From NCBI GenBank assembly GCA_947579605.1, contig OX388306.1, positions 1,364,001 through 1,428,000 of the forward strand: a DNA stretch of 64,000 nucleotides, read 5' to 3'. Positions 1-10,409 of the stretch are shown here, piece after piece. Position numbers and translations under genes: made by a program. The notes under the pieces were generated by a model that saw only the letters and a program-made list of their open reading frames with translations, was not told the DNA's origin and searched no databases. This stretch comes from Athripsodes cinereus (Eukaryota; Arthropoda; Insecta; Trichoptera; Leptoceridae). The number at the start of each line of letters is the position of its first letter. Positions within the stretch are counted from its first letter, which is position 1.

Positions 1-60
1 CATATTTAATACAAGCAGTTGGGCCGCTGGCTACCCCACTTGTAGGAGATTCTTTGATGA
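1..60 (-). repeat. Dispersed repeat family A fragment
   Basis: The segment holding GGCTACCCCACTTGTAGGAG is the reverse complement of one end of a family seen about 15 times in the window. In plus orientation the family reads: GTGGGGTAGCCAGCGG, then AATAAACATGC, TCTTCTCTGTGCCAAC, GGTGGCAAACCACATCGC, and finally AAGATGTAAAAT. It has no coding capacity and its class is unknown. This copy is cut by the window edge. Confidence 0.5.
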
Positions 61-282
61 TATTAATTAATTGATAAGTATATTTTACAAATGTAAATCG
101 AAATTCATTTGAGTAAATTTCGGCCTCGAGCTATTCTTACATGAAACGAATATTCCGCACCGCCTTTGTGTAGTTACATATGTTAATATTGCCATTATAT
201 TATATTGAAGATATACATAAACATATAGTGCCTAAAGTTAATGATTGTTTCATATGAATATATTCTCTTTGTGCAATACATT

Positions 283-690
283 CTTCTTCTTCTTCTTTTC
301 GTGCCGTATCAGGTTACCTCGACGTTGGCAATCACTCTGGCGAAGGCTTCTCTATCTTGCGCGACTCGGAACAGCTCCCCCACATGTCTCATCCCGGTCC
401 AGTCTCTTTTGTCCAACCAAGACGTTTGCTTTCTACCAGGATCACGCTGACCCTCAATCTTTCCCATCAATATCAGCTGGAGCAAACTATACTTATCGCT
501 CCGCAGAAAGTGACCCAGATATGAAATTTTACGGACCTTAACGTCCTTCAGTAGCTGTCTACTGCAATTGGCTCTTCTCAAAACCTCCGAGTTGCTCACC
601 AAATCTGTCCATGGTATGCGAAGCATTCTCCTGTGCAACCACATCTCGAATGTCTCCAACCATAGTGTAGTAAGCACATGTAATACATAC
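283..690 (-). pseudogene. RTE-like LINE C-terminal fragment with (GAA)n tail
   Basis: Read on the minus strand, the frame gives a C-terminal region typical of endonuclease-reverse transcriptases: FEMWLHRRMLRIPW, then SYLGHFLR, GKIEG, and LFRVAQDREAFARVIANV. The sequence ends in a GAA-repeat tail (TTCTTCTTC on the plus strand at 283-297). The reverse transcriptase core is absent, as in a 5'-truncated insertion. Related copies with the same tail lie at 11986-12290 and 60535-60722. The plus-strand open frames across this stretch are shadows. Clade assignment rests on resemblance only. Confidence 0.7.
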
Positions 691-773
691 ATGAGCTTAT
701 TAATACAGGGCTCGAAAAATTTCTAAGGTTTCTTATCTTTACCATTATTAACTACATAAAGACTTATTATGTA

Positions 774-1378
774 CTAGCTGACCCAGCGAACTTCGTACCG
801 CCAAACAATCAGTGAATGATTGATATTTTTAATCTCTTTACAAACTCTCGTAATTGTCCAAGTGTGTCATTGTATAGTGAAATAAAATAAAAATCATTTA
901 TGTTCAACAATTATACTTAACTCAGATTTGTTTATTATCTGCTGTACGTAAAATACCTATAGTTACCTTTTTTTACGTAGATACGTATTTATTTTAAATT
1001 TATAAAAATATTATCCATGATTTTTTCAAAATTCAAATTTCAAAACCACAGATGCTAAATTGTATGGATAACGATTCTAATTTGAAAATGTATACAAAAA
1101 TTATTGTATATATAGGCCAATCTGTAAAAAAACATTATCGTTGATTTTGTATAATTCTCCATATTACATTTTTTATTTAAATTAAAAGTGTATGACGTAA
1201 ATAATTTTCTTCGTAATTTTTCTCTCCGTGAATTTGTAAGATATTTTAATAGCCTATCGGCTATTCGGGGCGAAGAAGAATCCAACAAATCAGAGATCAT
1301 TCAAATCGGTACAGACATTCTTGAGTTATAAATGGTGTAACTAACACCACTTTCTTTTATATATATATATAATATAGA
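774..1378 (-). mobile_element. Non-autonomous Helitron (605 bp)
   Basis: On the minus strand the element starts TCTATATTATATATATA and ends GGGTCAGCTAG. The flanking host bases are A before TC and T after CTAG, the A/T insertion and CTRR end expected of Helitrons. The interior has segments familiar from lepidopteran Helitron relatives (GAAGTTCGCTGGGTCAGC near one end, GGTGTTAGTTACACCA near the other). No Rep/helicase frame is present, so it is non-autonomous. A minus-strand frame inside (1055-1300) matches nothing I recognise and is probably chance. Confidence 0.7.
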
Positions 1379-1401
1379 TTTACTACCAATACTTCTTCTA
1401 G

Positions 1402-1480
1402 TGTACCCTCACGTCGGGCATTTCAGAGCATATCCTATGGGAATGCCCAATGATGACAGATGCGAGAGATGAGATGATTG
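1402..1480 (+). pseudogene. LINE C-terminal scrap
   Basis: The plus frame from 1402 reads ISEHILWECPMMTDARDEM, resembling the His/Cys-containing tail region of R1/I/Jockey-type polyproteins (EH-x-LWECP). Only about 25 codons remain, and it runs directly into the foldback-arm repeat at 1477. Confidence 0.45.
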
Positions 1481-1611
1481 TCTGTCGGTGAAATGTACGT
1501 CGATGAATTATCCTGTCGGTGAATTATCCTCTCGGTAATTTGTCCTCTCGGTGAATTGTTGTCGGTGAATTGTCCGTCGGCAAATTGTTGTCGGTGAATT
1601 TTCCTAGACCC
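1477..1611 (+). mobile_element. Solo arm of a Mutator-like foldback element
   Basis: The stretch is built from repeats of TCGGTGAATT separated by short spacers, and ends TTTTCCTAGACCC. It matches the right arm of the complete foldback at 21408-21834, including that element's terminal CCTAGACCC. The opposite arm and middle are missing, so this is a truncated copy. Just beyond the end, TTCCAACTAACCCA is the reversed start of repeat family B. Confidence 0.7.
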
Positions 1612-1811
1612 CTTCCAACTAACCCAATATCGTCGTCACATTATTTTGATTATTATTCAGAATCCCTCTGAGATGTGAGTAAGCATATATATGCATGACT
1701 ATATATTTGGAAATCCCCAAAACACCTTTTCTGTGATGGGTCAAACCACATTAACACTTTGATACGCACACATGTTGTCATTAACATAATATACAGTGTA
1801 ATTATTATTAA

Positions 1812-2531
1812 TAGAGATGCAACGTATAGTATATTTGCCGAATACTGAATATTATGCAAGATCATGTGCCGAATAACCGAATATTCGGCAAAACAATGGT
1901 GAGAGCGTGCAGTACTCCCGACTACGCATCTTCGTATAGGTACATCATAGACATAATATGTACTAGAATGCAGCGCGGTACATTTAATTGTCTTCCAACA
2001 TTAATAATAACAATAACAATATTATGTTGTTTCGCTCCACATGAAATTAAATTAATTAATTAGATAGTCGAGGATTAATAAAATTATGCATCTGCAGCTG
2101 ACAATGAAATAGGAGATTTGCTGCCGAGCAGCTGACTCCAGTCCTAAATCTATTGAGCCTGCACCAAGACCTTCTGGGATGGCTGATTCACCCACCTGCC
2201 TATGCGGGGAAACCCAGAGCATGGACCACATCGTGGAGCAGTGCCCCCTATATTCCTTTGACGGGGGACTGAGAGAAATATATGACGCCTTGGAGGCAGC
2301 CGTACGATGGTTGAGTGAGCTGGAAGTACGGGTTTAAGGCCATAAGAAGAAGAAGAAGAAGAATGAAATAGCAACAATCTACAAGCTATTAGTTCCGTCC
2401 AGTTTTACATTATTAAACTATTCGGCAGAATACCGAATAATAGACTTAATATTCGGTATTCGTCCGAATAGCCAAAATGTTGCCGAATAGGCAGAATACC
2501 GAATAGTTGCATAATATTCTTTGCATCTCTA
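1812..2531. mobile_element. hAT-like element, CCGAATA type
   Basis: The ends are an 11-bp perfect inverted repeat, TAGAGATGCAA and TTGCATCTCTA. Inside both ends lie clusters of CCGAATA/TATTCGG, at about 1836-1885 and 2420-2505. The flanks ATTATTAA and ATTATTAT are a 7/8 match, a plausible 8-bp hAT target duplication in AT-rich DNA. No transposase is encoded. A LINE 3' fragment is nested inside at 2113-2361; without it the element is about 460 bp. Confidence 0.65.
2113..2361 (+). pseudogene. LINE 3' fragment nested in hAT-like element
   Basis: The insert is flanked by a perfect 10-bp duplication, AATGAAATAG, at 2103-2112 and 2362-2371. The plus frame from 2189 reads CLCGETQSMDHIVEQCPLY and ends at a stop at 2335-2337. 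This is a C-terminal Cys/His region of LINE polyproteins, comparable to the CDCG...HLL.CP regions at 31562 and 14765. A (AAG)n tail follows (2343-2361). It is a 5'-truncated target-primed insertion, younger than the surrounding element. Confidence 0.8.
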
Positions 2532-2680
2532 ATTATTATTGATGTTAGATACGTAATAATATAACATTCAAAGTTACCAACCAACCCCTAATCCCTTCCG
2601 AGAAGGGACTAATCAAAATAGATTTTGTGAGATGATTTCCAAGAACTATTTCCCGCACAAACTTTGATTTTATAATGTCA

Positions 2681-2691
<11 letters not shown>

Positions 2692-2714
<23 letters not shown>
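2692..2714. repeat. Poly-T run (23 T)
   Basis: An uninterrupted homopolymer, perhaps the reversed A-tail of an unidentified retroposon. The sequence on its right shows no recognisable body before 2760. Confidence 0.8.
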
Positions 2715-2759
2715 CCATAAATATAACAATAAAACAACTAACTACTACAAAAAAATAAT

Positions 2760-2865
2760 TTTCTACTAACTAAACATCATATCTTAAACACATTCTTTTG
2801 ACAATAGAAAAATGGAATTTACTGCCTCACTAGACTTGAGTCTGTTCTGAGGCAGTATCTTTATA
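2760..2865 (+). repeat. Dispersed repeat, partner of 40927-41050
   Basis: Contains ACTGCCTCACTAGACTT followed by GTCTGTTCTGAGGCAGTAT, a potential stem with AGGCAGTA ends. The reverse complement of 40927-41050 has the same blocks in the same order, including ACTAACTAAACAT and ATCTTAAA. Class unknown. Confidence 0.55.
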
Positions 2866-2869
2866 TGTA

Positions 2870-3480
2870 TACATGTTCTAAATTATTCTAGTCAGTTCTT
2901 GTAATCACCGTGTGTAAAATACGAATTTATTTACATATCCACGTCGTGAGTCTTTTATGTACATGTTTAAAAATAAACAAAAAAAATACAAAAATCAAAT
3001 GTCTCATACACAACACAGCTGGAGCAAGACAAGTATTCTATTTGATAAATAAATTCTTCAAATGGGATGAAAAAACTCGAGAAATACCTACACCTATTTA
3101 TAATAAAACAGAATATTGGAAAAGATTTAAATGAAATAAATATAATCTGTTATATTGATAAAGTGTATTGAAATAATATATGTAGCTATGTTCCAGATTT
3201 GTAAATAAAAATAAAATGTTGAAACAAAATTATTACAAAATGTAAAAATATGCTGCAATAAAAAGATGAATCTCTCGTCTGTCTCCAGACAACTTAAGTT
3301 AATGAAATTTCTTACAATATAATAAAAGTATTATCTAACTTAATTTATACAATAATACATGCAAAGAGAATCTAAACGGAACATGATAAAGAAGATAAAA
3401 TGTGTTCACTGAATAACTGCATTTTAAATTAAATATAACTAGATCGCGTAGACCAGATTTTAAAAGAAAGTACTATAATA
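2870..3480. other. AT-rich stretch, no feature recognised
   Basis: No coding frame, inverted ends or tandem array can be supported here. The short open frame at 2910-3134 has no familiar motif and biased, AT-driven composition. Confidence 0.5.
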
Positions 3481-3481
3481 T

Positions 3482-3862
3482 ATCCTCACGTCGTGTCATA
3501 AGTGGGGAAGGCAGAGAGAACGGAACGCCAAATAGATCTACATTTACACACTTCCTTCGCTTCATACAATTTCTCATGCACGCACGTCGATTTATCTTAT
3601 TCAATACACCTTGTGAATTTGGTCTACGTGATCAAGCCACGTGATTTTCGGACACTCGCGCTTCCTCACACCTTTTCTTTCAGACAAGTATATCCTCTTT
3701 GTCATTCTTACCTCGTTCATTCGTTCAACATGTCCAAATCACCGTAGCTTATTCACGCGCATTCTGTCCACAACACGTTTCTTGCATTCGCTTATTCTTC
3801 TAATATCTTCATTCTTCACTTTGACACGTAGCGTTTTACCAATCATTCTCCTTAAAGATAAG
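3482..3862 (-). pseudogene. RTE-like LINE 3' fragment
   Basis: Minus-strand frames give RRMIGKTLRVKVKNEDIRR and RVVDRMRVNKLR, equivalent to residues RRMCGKSLRDRVRNSDIR and NVNKLRWFGHVERMN of the better copy at 51618-52878. The 3' end near 3485 has the CCTCACGTCGTG.CATAAGTGGGG block that marks this family's terminus. Several frameshifts are present, so it is dead. Confidence 0.75.
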
Positions 3863-3865
3863 CAT

Positions 3866-3975
3866 GTGATAATTAGAACATTGAAAAGGAGAGCATGTAT
3901 GAGAAAATGTATGAATGTCACGTGAGTTAAGATTGTATGCAAGGACAAGAGTAGGTACGTGGTGCTCCATCCCTT
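3866..3975 (+). pseudogene. RTE-like LINE scrap in opposite orientation
   Basis: The plus frame reads RTLKRRACMRKCMNVT and then a frame with VCKDKSR, matching LSTLNRRACMRNCMTVT and VCKDRRKWR of the copy at 51618. It abuts the minus-oriented fragment at 3482-3862, giving a tail-out inverted pair of the same family. Confidence 0.6.
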
Positions 3976-4239
3976 TTTAATATCCCTATGGTAAGTTTCA
4001 GTGCTGTTTTCAGGACTTCTGGTTACTTCACAATAAACCTATCATAATATTTTTGACAAAGACGTCTCAGAATCCTTTTGCTCCCCATCATTTTTTGTGT
4101 GTTCCCTTTGAAAATATTGTATTAATTAAACTATCGCAATTGAGATCATTTCATATTGAAAATATTATTAATCAATCGTAAAAATTCATAACAATAAGAA
4201 ATTAAATTAAAACAAAATATATAGTAATTCCACTCGTGA

Positions 4240-4345
4240 GTTTACCAATTTGCTAGCCGGCTTTTCAAAGCTTCAGCTCTCATCGTTGAGCACAGAAGCT
4301 TTCAAAAGCCAACTCATTAATTAATAAAGTCAACGATGGAATAAC
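4240..4345 (+). repeat. Dispersed repeat family E
   Basis: Shares GAAGCTTTCAAAAGCCA then AATAAAGTCAACGATGGAATAACTAT with copies at 11423-11530 and 18005-18105. There is no coding frame; a repeated 3' end or terminal region of an unidentified element. Confidence 0.55.
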
Positions 4346-4349
4346 TATG

Positions 4350-5160
4350 TATAAATTTTGTTTCGTTTAAAATTCTTATTAATCAATAAATATAATATCC
4401 TTTACAGTTACTAAGAAATTAGTTTAGTCGGAAGAAATTGCGCCAATACAATAAATTCATCTTCTGTATGTTGATAAGATAAATAATGTGTATTTCAATT
4501 TTGAATTATTCTAGTTTCAATTTATTTTAAAGAATTTACAGTAAAGAAAAAAATAAGACACATTTTAGATTAAAATAAAGGAGAGAAATATGATATCCAC
4601 AACCGCATGATGATTTATTGAGTTTTATATTTTAGTTTTTTTTGCGGTTGTTTTACACAAATTAGAGAAAAATTCAATTTATTACCCTAGGTTTTTTTAT
4701 TATAGATTCAAAATATTTTCCTCGTCACTAAAGAATAAAAAAAAATTAACAAATTATTTATGACTAAGATTGCATTATTTATCAATGCCAAAAATTTCGT
4801 TAAGAAAAATTATAACCAGTTTATCTTATTTCATCAAAAACTTTTTCAACGATTTTTTTCTAACCAGACCGCATAATAATATGCAACGTTAAAAAGCTTA
4901 AATATGCATAATATGTGTTGAAAATATTAAAGATACATATAAGTGTGCAAGATAGAAAATATAGAATGAGATTAGAAAAAGAGAAATCGACGTTCGTTTA
5001 TGAGAAATTGTATTGATTTTTTTCCGCATATCCCCTGGCAAAGAATTGATATTTTAGTCTATTTTGCAAGTTTTCGAGTTTGCCGTGAAATTCCGATGAT
5101 TGTTAAACATTTTTTTTGTTGATGTAATGTATTGTTAGTATTTTATATAAGTAAATATGT
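4350..5160. other. AT-rich stretch, no feature recognised
   Basis: I see no coding, inverted-repeat or tandem structure beyond short A and T runs. Confidence 0.5.
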
Positions 5161-5163
5161 TTT

Positions 5164-5300
5164 AGTCGTGGTTAGGTAGAAGAAATCACTTGATAGTGAT
5201 AATCTCGCCACTGCATATCGTCCTAGTATTTTAAATTTTATATCGGTTTGATAACACTGTTATAAAATGATGATGTGCAAAAATAATAAATAATCTATCT
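5164..5300 (+). repeat. LINE 3'-end repeat, family C
   Basis: Reads GTGGTTAGGTAGAAGAAATC, then ACTTGATAGTGATAATCTCG and CCACTGCATATCGTCCTA, and ends GATGATGTGCAAAAATAATA. Other copies: 8682, 43430, 53920 (plus); 50820, 60180 (minus). A small hairpin (TCACT loop AGTGA) sits near the start. The (AATA)n tail suggests a LINE 3' UTR. Confidence 0.6.
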
Positions 5301-5304
5301 TATC

Positions 5305-5540
5305 ACGCCGTATCCCAAGTGGGGTAGGCATAGAGAACGCAACGCCATATAGATCTGTCCTTACATACTTCTTTCGCTTCTTCTACAGTCATACAATTTC
5401 TCAAGCACGCACGTCAATTTCTCTTACTCAAAACACGGCCGTCCTTGAGAATTTGATCTACATGATCAAGCCATGTAGTTCTCAGACGCCCGCGCTTCCT
5501 TACACCCCTCCTTTTAGACAACTATATCCTCTAAAATAAA
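5305..5540 (-). pseudogene. RTE-like LINE 3' fragment
   Basis: Begins (its 3' end) with ATCACGCCGTATCCCAAGTG and continues with the GGTAGGCATAGAGAACGCAA and CAATTTCTCAAGCACGCACG blocks found in every RTE-family copy here. The coding content is the last 60-70 codons, frameshifted. It stops at 5540 in a (AATA)n stretch. Confidence 0.7.
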
Positions 5541-5674
5541 TAAATAAATAAATAAACATCGTGAATAATACATTTAACATTTTCAATCCAACAAAGAGGT
5601 TTGTTGACTATTCTGAATATCTTAACATCTATTGGTATAGAGAGGACGTTCTGTATGTTTGTTATAATATCTAA

Positions 5675-5725
5675 TTAATCCACTGACCACCCCAATTGTA
5701 GATAGTGTCGTGATGGTAAAAAAAA
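5675..5725 (-). repeat. Dispersed repeat family A fragment
   Basis: CACTGACCACCCCAATTGTA followed by GTCGTGATGGTA matches the family A end in reverse. Confidence 0.45.
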
Positions 5726-5954
5726 CATAGAAAAGTGGAAGAATACTGAAAGAAATTGGCTCCAGGCTATTAGCACGCTTATTTATGTTTGTTTTTTAAC
5801 TACATCAATAAAGTGTTTTATTATCAATATTATTACAAAAATGTAACGAACCCAATTTCAGAAAAAAATTCAAAACCCAACTTATGCTAAAAATATACAC
5901 CAATTTTGTATTGTATATAATGTTTTCAAATATGTAGATATATTAAAAAAGGAT

Positions 5955-6046
5955 GAAAGTAGCTTAAATGCATTAGAAATGAGATCGTTGAGAAGGATGT
6001 GTGGTAAAAGTCTAAGAGATCGTGTGCGTAACAGTGATATACGAGA
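5955..6046 (+). pseudogene. RTE-like LINE scrap
   Basis: The plus frame gives ALEMRSLRRMCGKSLRDRV and NSDIRE, nearly identical to the segment at 52470-52550. It is lost abruptly at a poly-T run at 6050. Only about 30 codons remain. Confidence 0.7.
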
Positions 6047-6049
6047 GAA

Positions 6050-7590
6050 TTTTTTTTTATAAGTATCTAGGTACTTTTCAGATATTTGTAAAATAAATTT
6101 TGCATCAGTGGTGACGCTTACTGCTTGCTGAGCAAAGGAAAGATAATTTCATAGTATTCAAATATCTCCATAAATCCCGAATAACATAAATTATATCGCA
6201 GCGCAACTTATAATATTAAATGATCCATGAGAAAAATCCAGTCTTCAGAAATCCATACCCATATTGTGTCGCGATATTTTCCAAATCACCCTAAAACTCT
6301 AACGAAACCTTTTTACGAATATTTGGCCCCAGTCCAAATAAAACACTACACCAAAGGAAATAATTTATTATAACTAGCTTAAAATACCGTTATCTTAACA
6401 AAATATTTAAGTAATTAAAAGTAAAAAAAAAATGGGGTTTTTCACATAAAAAAAAATGTTTTTATTTATTTATTTAAATTTTTACACGTCACATACATTT
6501 ATTTGACCCAAAATTATTATGAACTACAACATATTTAGCAAGAAACAAACGAGTGAAGACCCCTAGATTACCCAAACTTAAAGGTTTCCATATAAACCAA
6601 CCAACAGTAATTTTAGGAATATCTATTACTCAACAGACACCTTATCCGCAAAACCAACAGAGTGTGGAAACTCCCTTACGCAGAAAACAGGAAAGGTGTT
6701 TTGACGCTTACGACTCGGCTTAGGTTGGTAAAAGTGCACTTTATTGTCACTCATTTATCTTTACTCATGCAGGTGTAGAAATCCAGTGAAATGTGAAAAC
6801 TTCGTTTGACATTTATGCTTGGTTTTGCTCGGAGGACATTATTTTTTTATACCTGTGGTCCCGAAAGGAGCGTTGAAGAGCGGAATGATTTTTTTTATTT
6901 TTCCATTATTTCATTTACAGCTTTTGATAAGCTTTTTCATACATTAAACCATATACATCAAAATATTTTTAAATACAGATATTTAGTAAGATACAGATAT
7001 TAAATTAACAATTTAAAACACACAGCAGGAAGACCTTTGTCATATAAACGAAAACGCAAGAACAGCAAGAAAAAAAAACTCCGTCAGTCTGTCGAAATGA
7101 AATTATTGCTCTTCTCCAACTTTTTTATACCTGGCCAAATCAACACTATGATAATGATAATGAAATGTGTTTTTATCGAATAAATACATACAAAATGAAC
7201 AGATTAAAATATTTGCGTGGATTTTGTGTTTTATTCTAGTTTTGTCCGCTATGATTACGTTTTGAATAACAACAAAGAATTGGTATCTTTGCGATTTTTT
7301 TTGTTGTTGCATGTATGAAATACATATATACGAAAATTTAGTAACACGTGCAGTTTTATTTGAAAGCTGTGAAACATAAAATTGCTTTGTGGATGCTTTG
7401 CAAAATTTACAAATAACAAAATGAAACACGTTCTTCTATTATTCCAGAAATCCAGTTTAGATTCTAACATTCACCAAAAAAATCTATGTTTATTACGAAC
7501 CAAATTCTCGAATTGACTAAAGACTTTATTTTACAGTATAGTACAGTTGTACTATGACAAGTTTATCAAAAGAAAGATAAATACTTTCAG
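6050..7590. other. No recognisable gene or repeat
   Basis: Short open frames at 6806-7003 and on the minus strand at 7103-7470 have no familiar motif and are Asn/Lys/Phe-rich, as expected by chance at this base composition. No terminal repeats or tandem arrays were seen. Confidence 0.45.
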
Positions 7591-7594
7591 AAGC

Positions 7595-7650
7595 AAAAAG
7601 GGTTAGTTGGAATAGATCGCACCTTTGCGATAAACTAGCCTCTATATACT
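7595..7650 (+). repeat. LINE 3'-end repeat, family B
   Basis: GGGTTAGTTGGAATAGATCG then CACCTTTGCGATAAACTAGC. Other copies: 9970, 41400, 44387 (plus); 29395, 60270 (minus). A small hairpin, ATCGCA-cctt-TGCGAT, lies in the conserved core. Confidence 0.55.
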
Positions 7651-7734
7651 GCGAATGTTTTTAAAAGAGCGTGCCATCTCGCTCATCAATGGTAATGGTT
7701 TGTTGAAATCGATTCCGACCTATATAATATACAT

Positions 7735-7880
7735 CCAGCAGACTAGCTGCATTAATAAAAATGCAGGCCGTCTTCTCTGTGCCAACAAAAAATTAAAACA
7801 GTTAGGACGGATGGCAAACCTCATCGCTAAATTTAAGATGTAAAATTAAAATTAAATATATAAAAATAAAATAAAAATAA
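7735..7880 (+). repeat. Dispersed repeat family A
   Basis: Carries the family blocks in order: AATAAAAATGCAGG, TCTTCTCTGTGCCAAC, GGATGGCAAACCTCATCGC and AATTTAAGATGTAAAAT. No protein is encoded. Confidence 0.6.
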
Positions 7881-8681
7881 AAATATCTTTTTTTTAACAC
7901 TTGTCTCATACAGGACTGTTTTAGTTTAAAATGTATGTCATATTAATTGTCGTTATTAACTGTGTTGTTGACTGTTTGTTTCTTAAGAATAAAATAAAGA
8001 AAAAAGAATACTGAGATAAAATTGTGTAATAGAAGGCAATTATTCTGACCGAGCTAGCTAACCCTATTATGAAGCTCCAAACAGCCAATGTGAAGCTTAT
8101 AGCTCCACTAGGAAGCTCTCAATTCGTGCTTTATAACAAAAATACTTATCTGAGCTTCAGTGTAATGCAGCTTTAGCAGTGCAATGTTCGCATTAGTTAA
8201 TTATGTATTCATGTTTTGTATGACCTCTCAGAAGATGCTGTTTTAGTTCGTAGATAGTTCGGATATCTGAATTTAAATTAGCTTCCATAAGTTTGAAGCA
8301 ACTTTGTTTAATCAGTAACTGTCCTCTTTCATCTCTTCAAGTTATTCATTCAACAAAATATTCATAGATATTAATTTTGTTCAACTGTAAAATAGCACAT
8401 CCTATTCAGGATGTCACTTTCTCATATCAATGCTTTTATAGTCACCCGCTCTGAAAGAATTGATATGGGAAAAAGCATGAAAGGATTCGGTGGAATTGGT
8501 TTACTTTGTTATGGAACAATAGCGGTTTAATCAACCTGAGCCGATTCGTAAGCATTGGGACACCTAATGATCTCATTCTCTCTATCCTGCAAGTAAAGCA
8601 TATATCAGGTTAAATCACCCTATCGTGATACATTATCGTTTTATGTTAAAGAAAATATTTGTTTTTTTAATTTCATTAAAA

Positions 8682-8830
8682 GTGGTTAGATGGAAAAAAT
8701 CATTTGATAGTGATATTCTCGCCACTGCATATCGTCCTAATTTTTTAAATTTTGTAATGTTTTATTAAGTATTTTAAATTTTGTACTGTTTTGTCAACAC
8801 AGTTATATAATGATGATAATAATAACTAGA
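8682..8830 (+). repeat. LINE 3'-end repeat, family C
   Basis: Same blocks as 5164-5300: GTGGTTAGATGGAAAAAATC, TTTGATAGTGATATTCTCG and ACTGCATATCGTCCTAATTT. Confidence 0.6.
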
Positions 8831-8842
8831 CAACTTATTTAT

Positions 8843-8960
8843 GATGCGCCGTTTTGTGGAAAAACCACCGCAAGGGCCCATTTAAGAATCATAACACCTC
8901 CCGAACAATAGGGTTTTTAACCTCGTCTTGAACACCTCCACACTCTCCAGAGTTCGCAAA
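8843..8960 (-). pseudogene. CR1-like LINE C-terminal tail fragment
   Basis: Minus-strand reading gives GPLRWFFHKTAHHK before a stop, parallel to ALEVDFFHKTGLYKSSK of the copy at 12391. The same tail recurs at 26240-26310. Too short and broken to be functional. Confidence 0.5.
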
Positions 8961-8989
8961 TATGATGATGTACAAAGAGAACAAATAAA

Positions 8990-9080
8990 TAAAATGTCTT
9001 TATTTTTTCGAACACCCGTTTTTTACAGGACACTCTAAATTTAGATTGGGAGACCAATTTTTGCCGGGTGATACACGGCT
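8990..9080 (+). repeat. Dispersed repeat family A, right part
   Basis: CTTTATTTTTTCGAACACCC, then TTTTTTACAGGACACTC and GGGAGACCAATTTTTGCCGG match the right-hand part of family A (compare 17430-17510 and 27880-27960). Confidence 0.5.
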
Positions 9081-9634
9081 TACGTACTTTAACTGTACAA
9101 ATTATAACTATACATTTATAGGTATTAGTTTATCAACAAAAAATGCTACAGTATTGCGAATAAACATTCAAAGAGTTATTGGCAATCTCTTGATTATATC
9201 CATCGCTTGGCAGAGCTAAGTGAGCTCATAGTAGAAGTATACAGAAGGAAGTGCTTATATTTAATGTGATAATGTGAAAAATGAGTGTTCTAGCACTGCC
9301 AAGATTACAGTACACAGTTACCTAATAATAATAATAATATAGACATTGTATCTAGCATGTATTATATAATAATATTCTTTAGACAAAGATTTTATTCGAA
9401 AGCTTTAATCTGAAATGACCTAGTAAAATATTACATAGTTAACTCGCACATCCCGTAAGGACCATATTTAATGACACCACAATGTTAAAATACGGTGAAA
9501 CAATGAAAGAAAAGAAACATTTTTTTACACAAAAGCGGTAAAAGCTTTTAAATATTTGATAAATAACTACACAATTTGTAATATTATTGATTAAGTTAAA
9601 CAGGTAAAACGTAGGTCTAAATTAATGAGGTTTA

Positions 9635-9901
9635 CACACAGAAAAATACTAACTTTCACAACAAATCATTGGTACGTACTATCATCAGATTAGGACCAGA
9701 GATAGTACAAACGATTCATTAGTACGAATCTATAATATTGACTTTTCGCAAAAAAATTGTTGGTAAATTTACCAACGACTTGTTTGCGATAAGTTAATAT
9801 TATAGATTCGTACTAATGAATCGTTTGTACTATCTCTGGACCTAATCTGATAGTACGTACCAATGATTCTTTGTGAAATTTCGTTAGTATTTTTCTAAGT
9901 G
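9635..9901. mobile_element. 267-bp foldback MITE
   Basis: Two arms of about 120-125 bp are near-perfect reverse complements and meet at a central TTGGTAAATTTACCAA palindrome near 9760. Outer ends are AGAAAAATACTAAC and GTTAGTATTTTTCT. The arms differ at only a few positions, including a 3-base difference in TATCATCAGATTAG versus its partner. No convincing target duplication is visible, so the superfamily is undetermined. RNA from either strand would fold into one long hairpin. Confidence 0.85.
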
Positions 9902-9969
9902 CAAGGCATTATATTTGAAACTTATTCTGAAAAGCAATTAATCGTAAATAAGGCATCTCAATTTCATCA

Positions 9970-10030
9970 TTATCTTGGGTTAGTAGGAAAAATCGTACTT
10001 AAGCGATAAACTCACCCGTTGTATAGTTAT
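9970..10030 (+). repeat. LINE 3'-end repeat, family B (degraded)
   Basis: GGGTTAGTAGGAAAAATCG followed by AAGCGATAAACTCACCCG resembles family B. Confidence 0.4.
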
Positions 10031-10207
10031 TTATTTTTTATTCAATTTACGCCAAACATTGCCATTTACAAGATATATACATATATAAACATACAAACAT
10101 ACATATTGATTTGTATACATTTAAAATGAATATATTTCTTTATAAAATTGATTTTAATCAATTTACAGTAAAGAATGAACAAATAAATCGATAATTCTTA
10201 ATAAATC

Positions 10208-10318
10208 TTAGTGTGTATCGTCGCGTTAGTACCCATGATACAAGATTCATCTTAGTTTGGGACTAGCTCGATCTGTGTGTGAATTGTCTATGTATGTATG
10301 TATGTATGTATGTAATTA
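10208..10318 (+). repeat. Retroposon 3' end, family D, with (TATG)n tail
   Basis: Reads GTGTGTATCGTCGCGTTAGT, then TACAAGATTCATCTTAG and GACTAGCTCGATCTGTGTG, and ends in TATG repeats at 10288-10314. The same block forms the 3' part of the SINE at 18677-18920 and flanks the nested LINE at 58739-59132. Confidence 0.6.
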
Positions 10319-10370
10319 ATTAATGTTTGTGCATACTTCTGAAAATGACGCATTTTTTTATCATGAACGA

Positions 10371-10400
10371 TGTGTTGTGTTGTGTTGTGTTGTGTTGTGC
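10371..10400 (+). repeat. (TGTGT)n microsatellite
   Basis: About six copies of GTTGT/TGTGT pentamers; the open frames crossing it are artefacts. Confidence 0.85.
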
Positions 10401-10409
10401 CGCGTGAAA

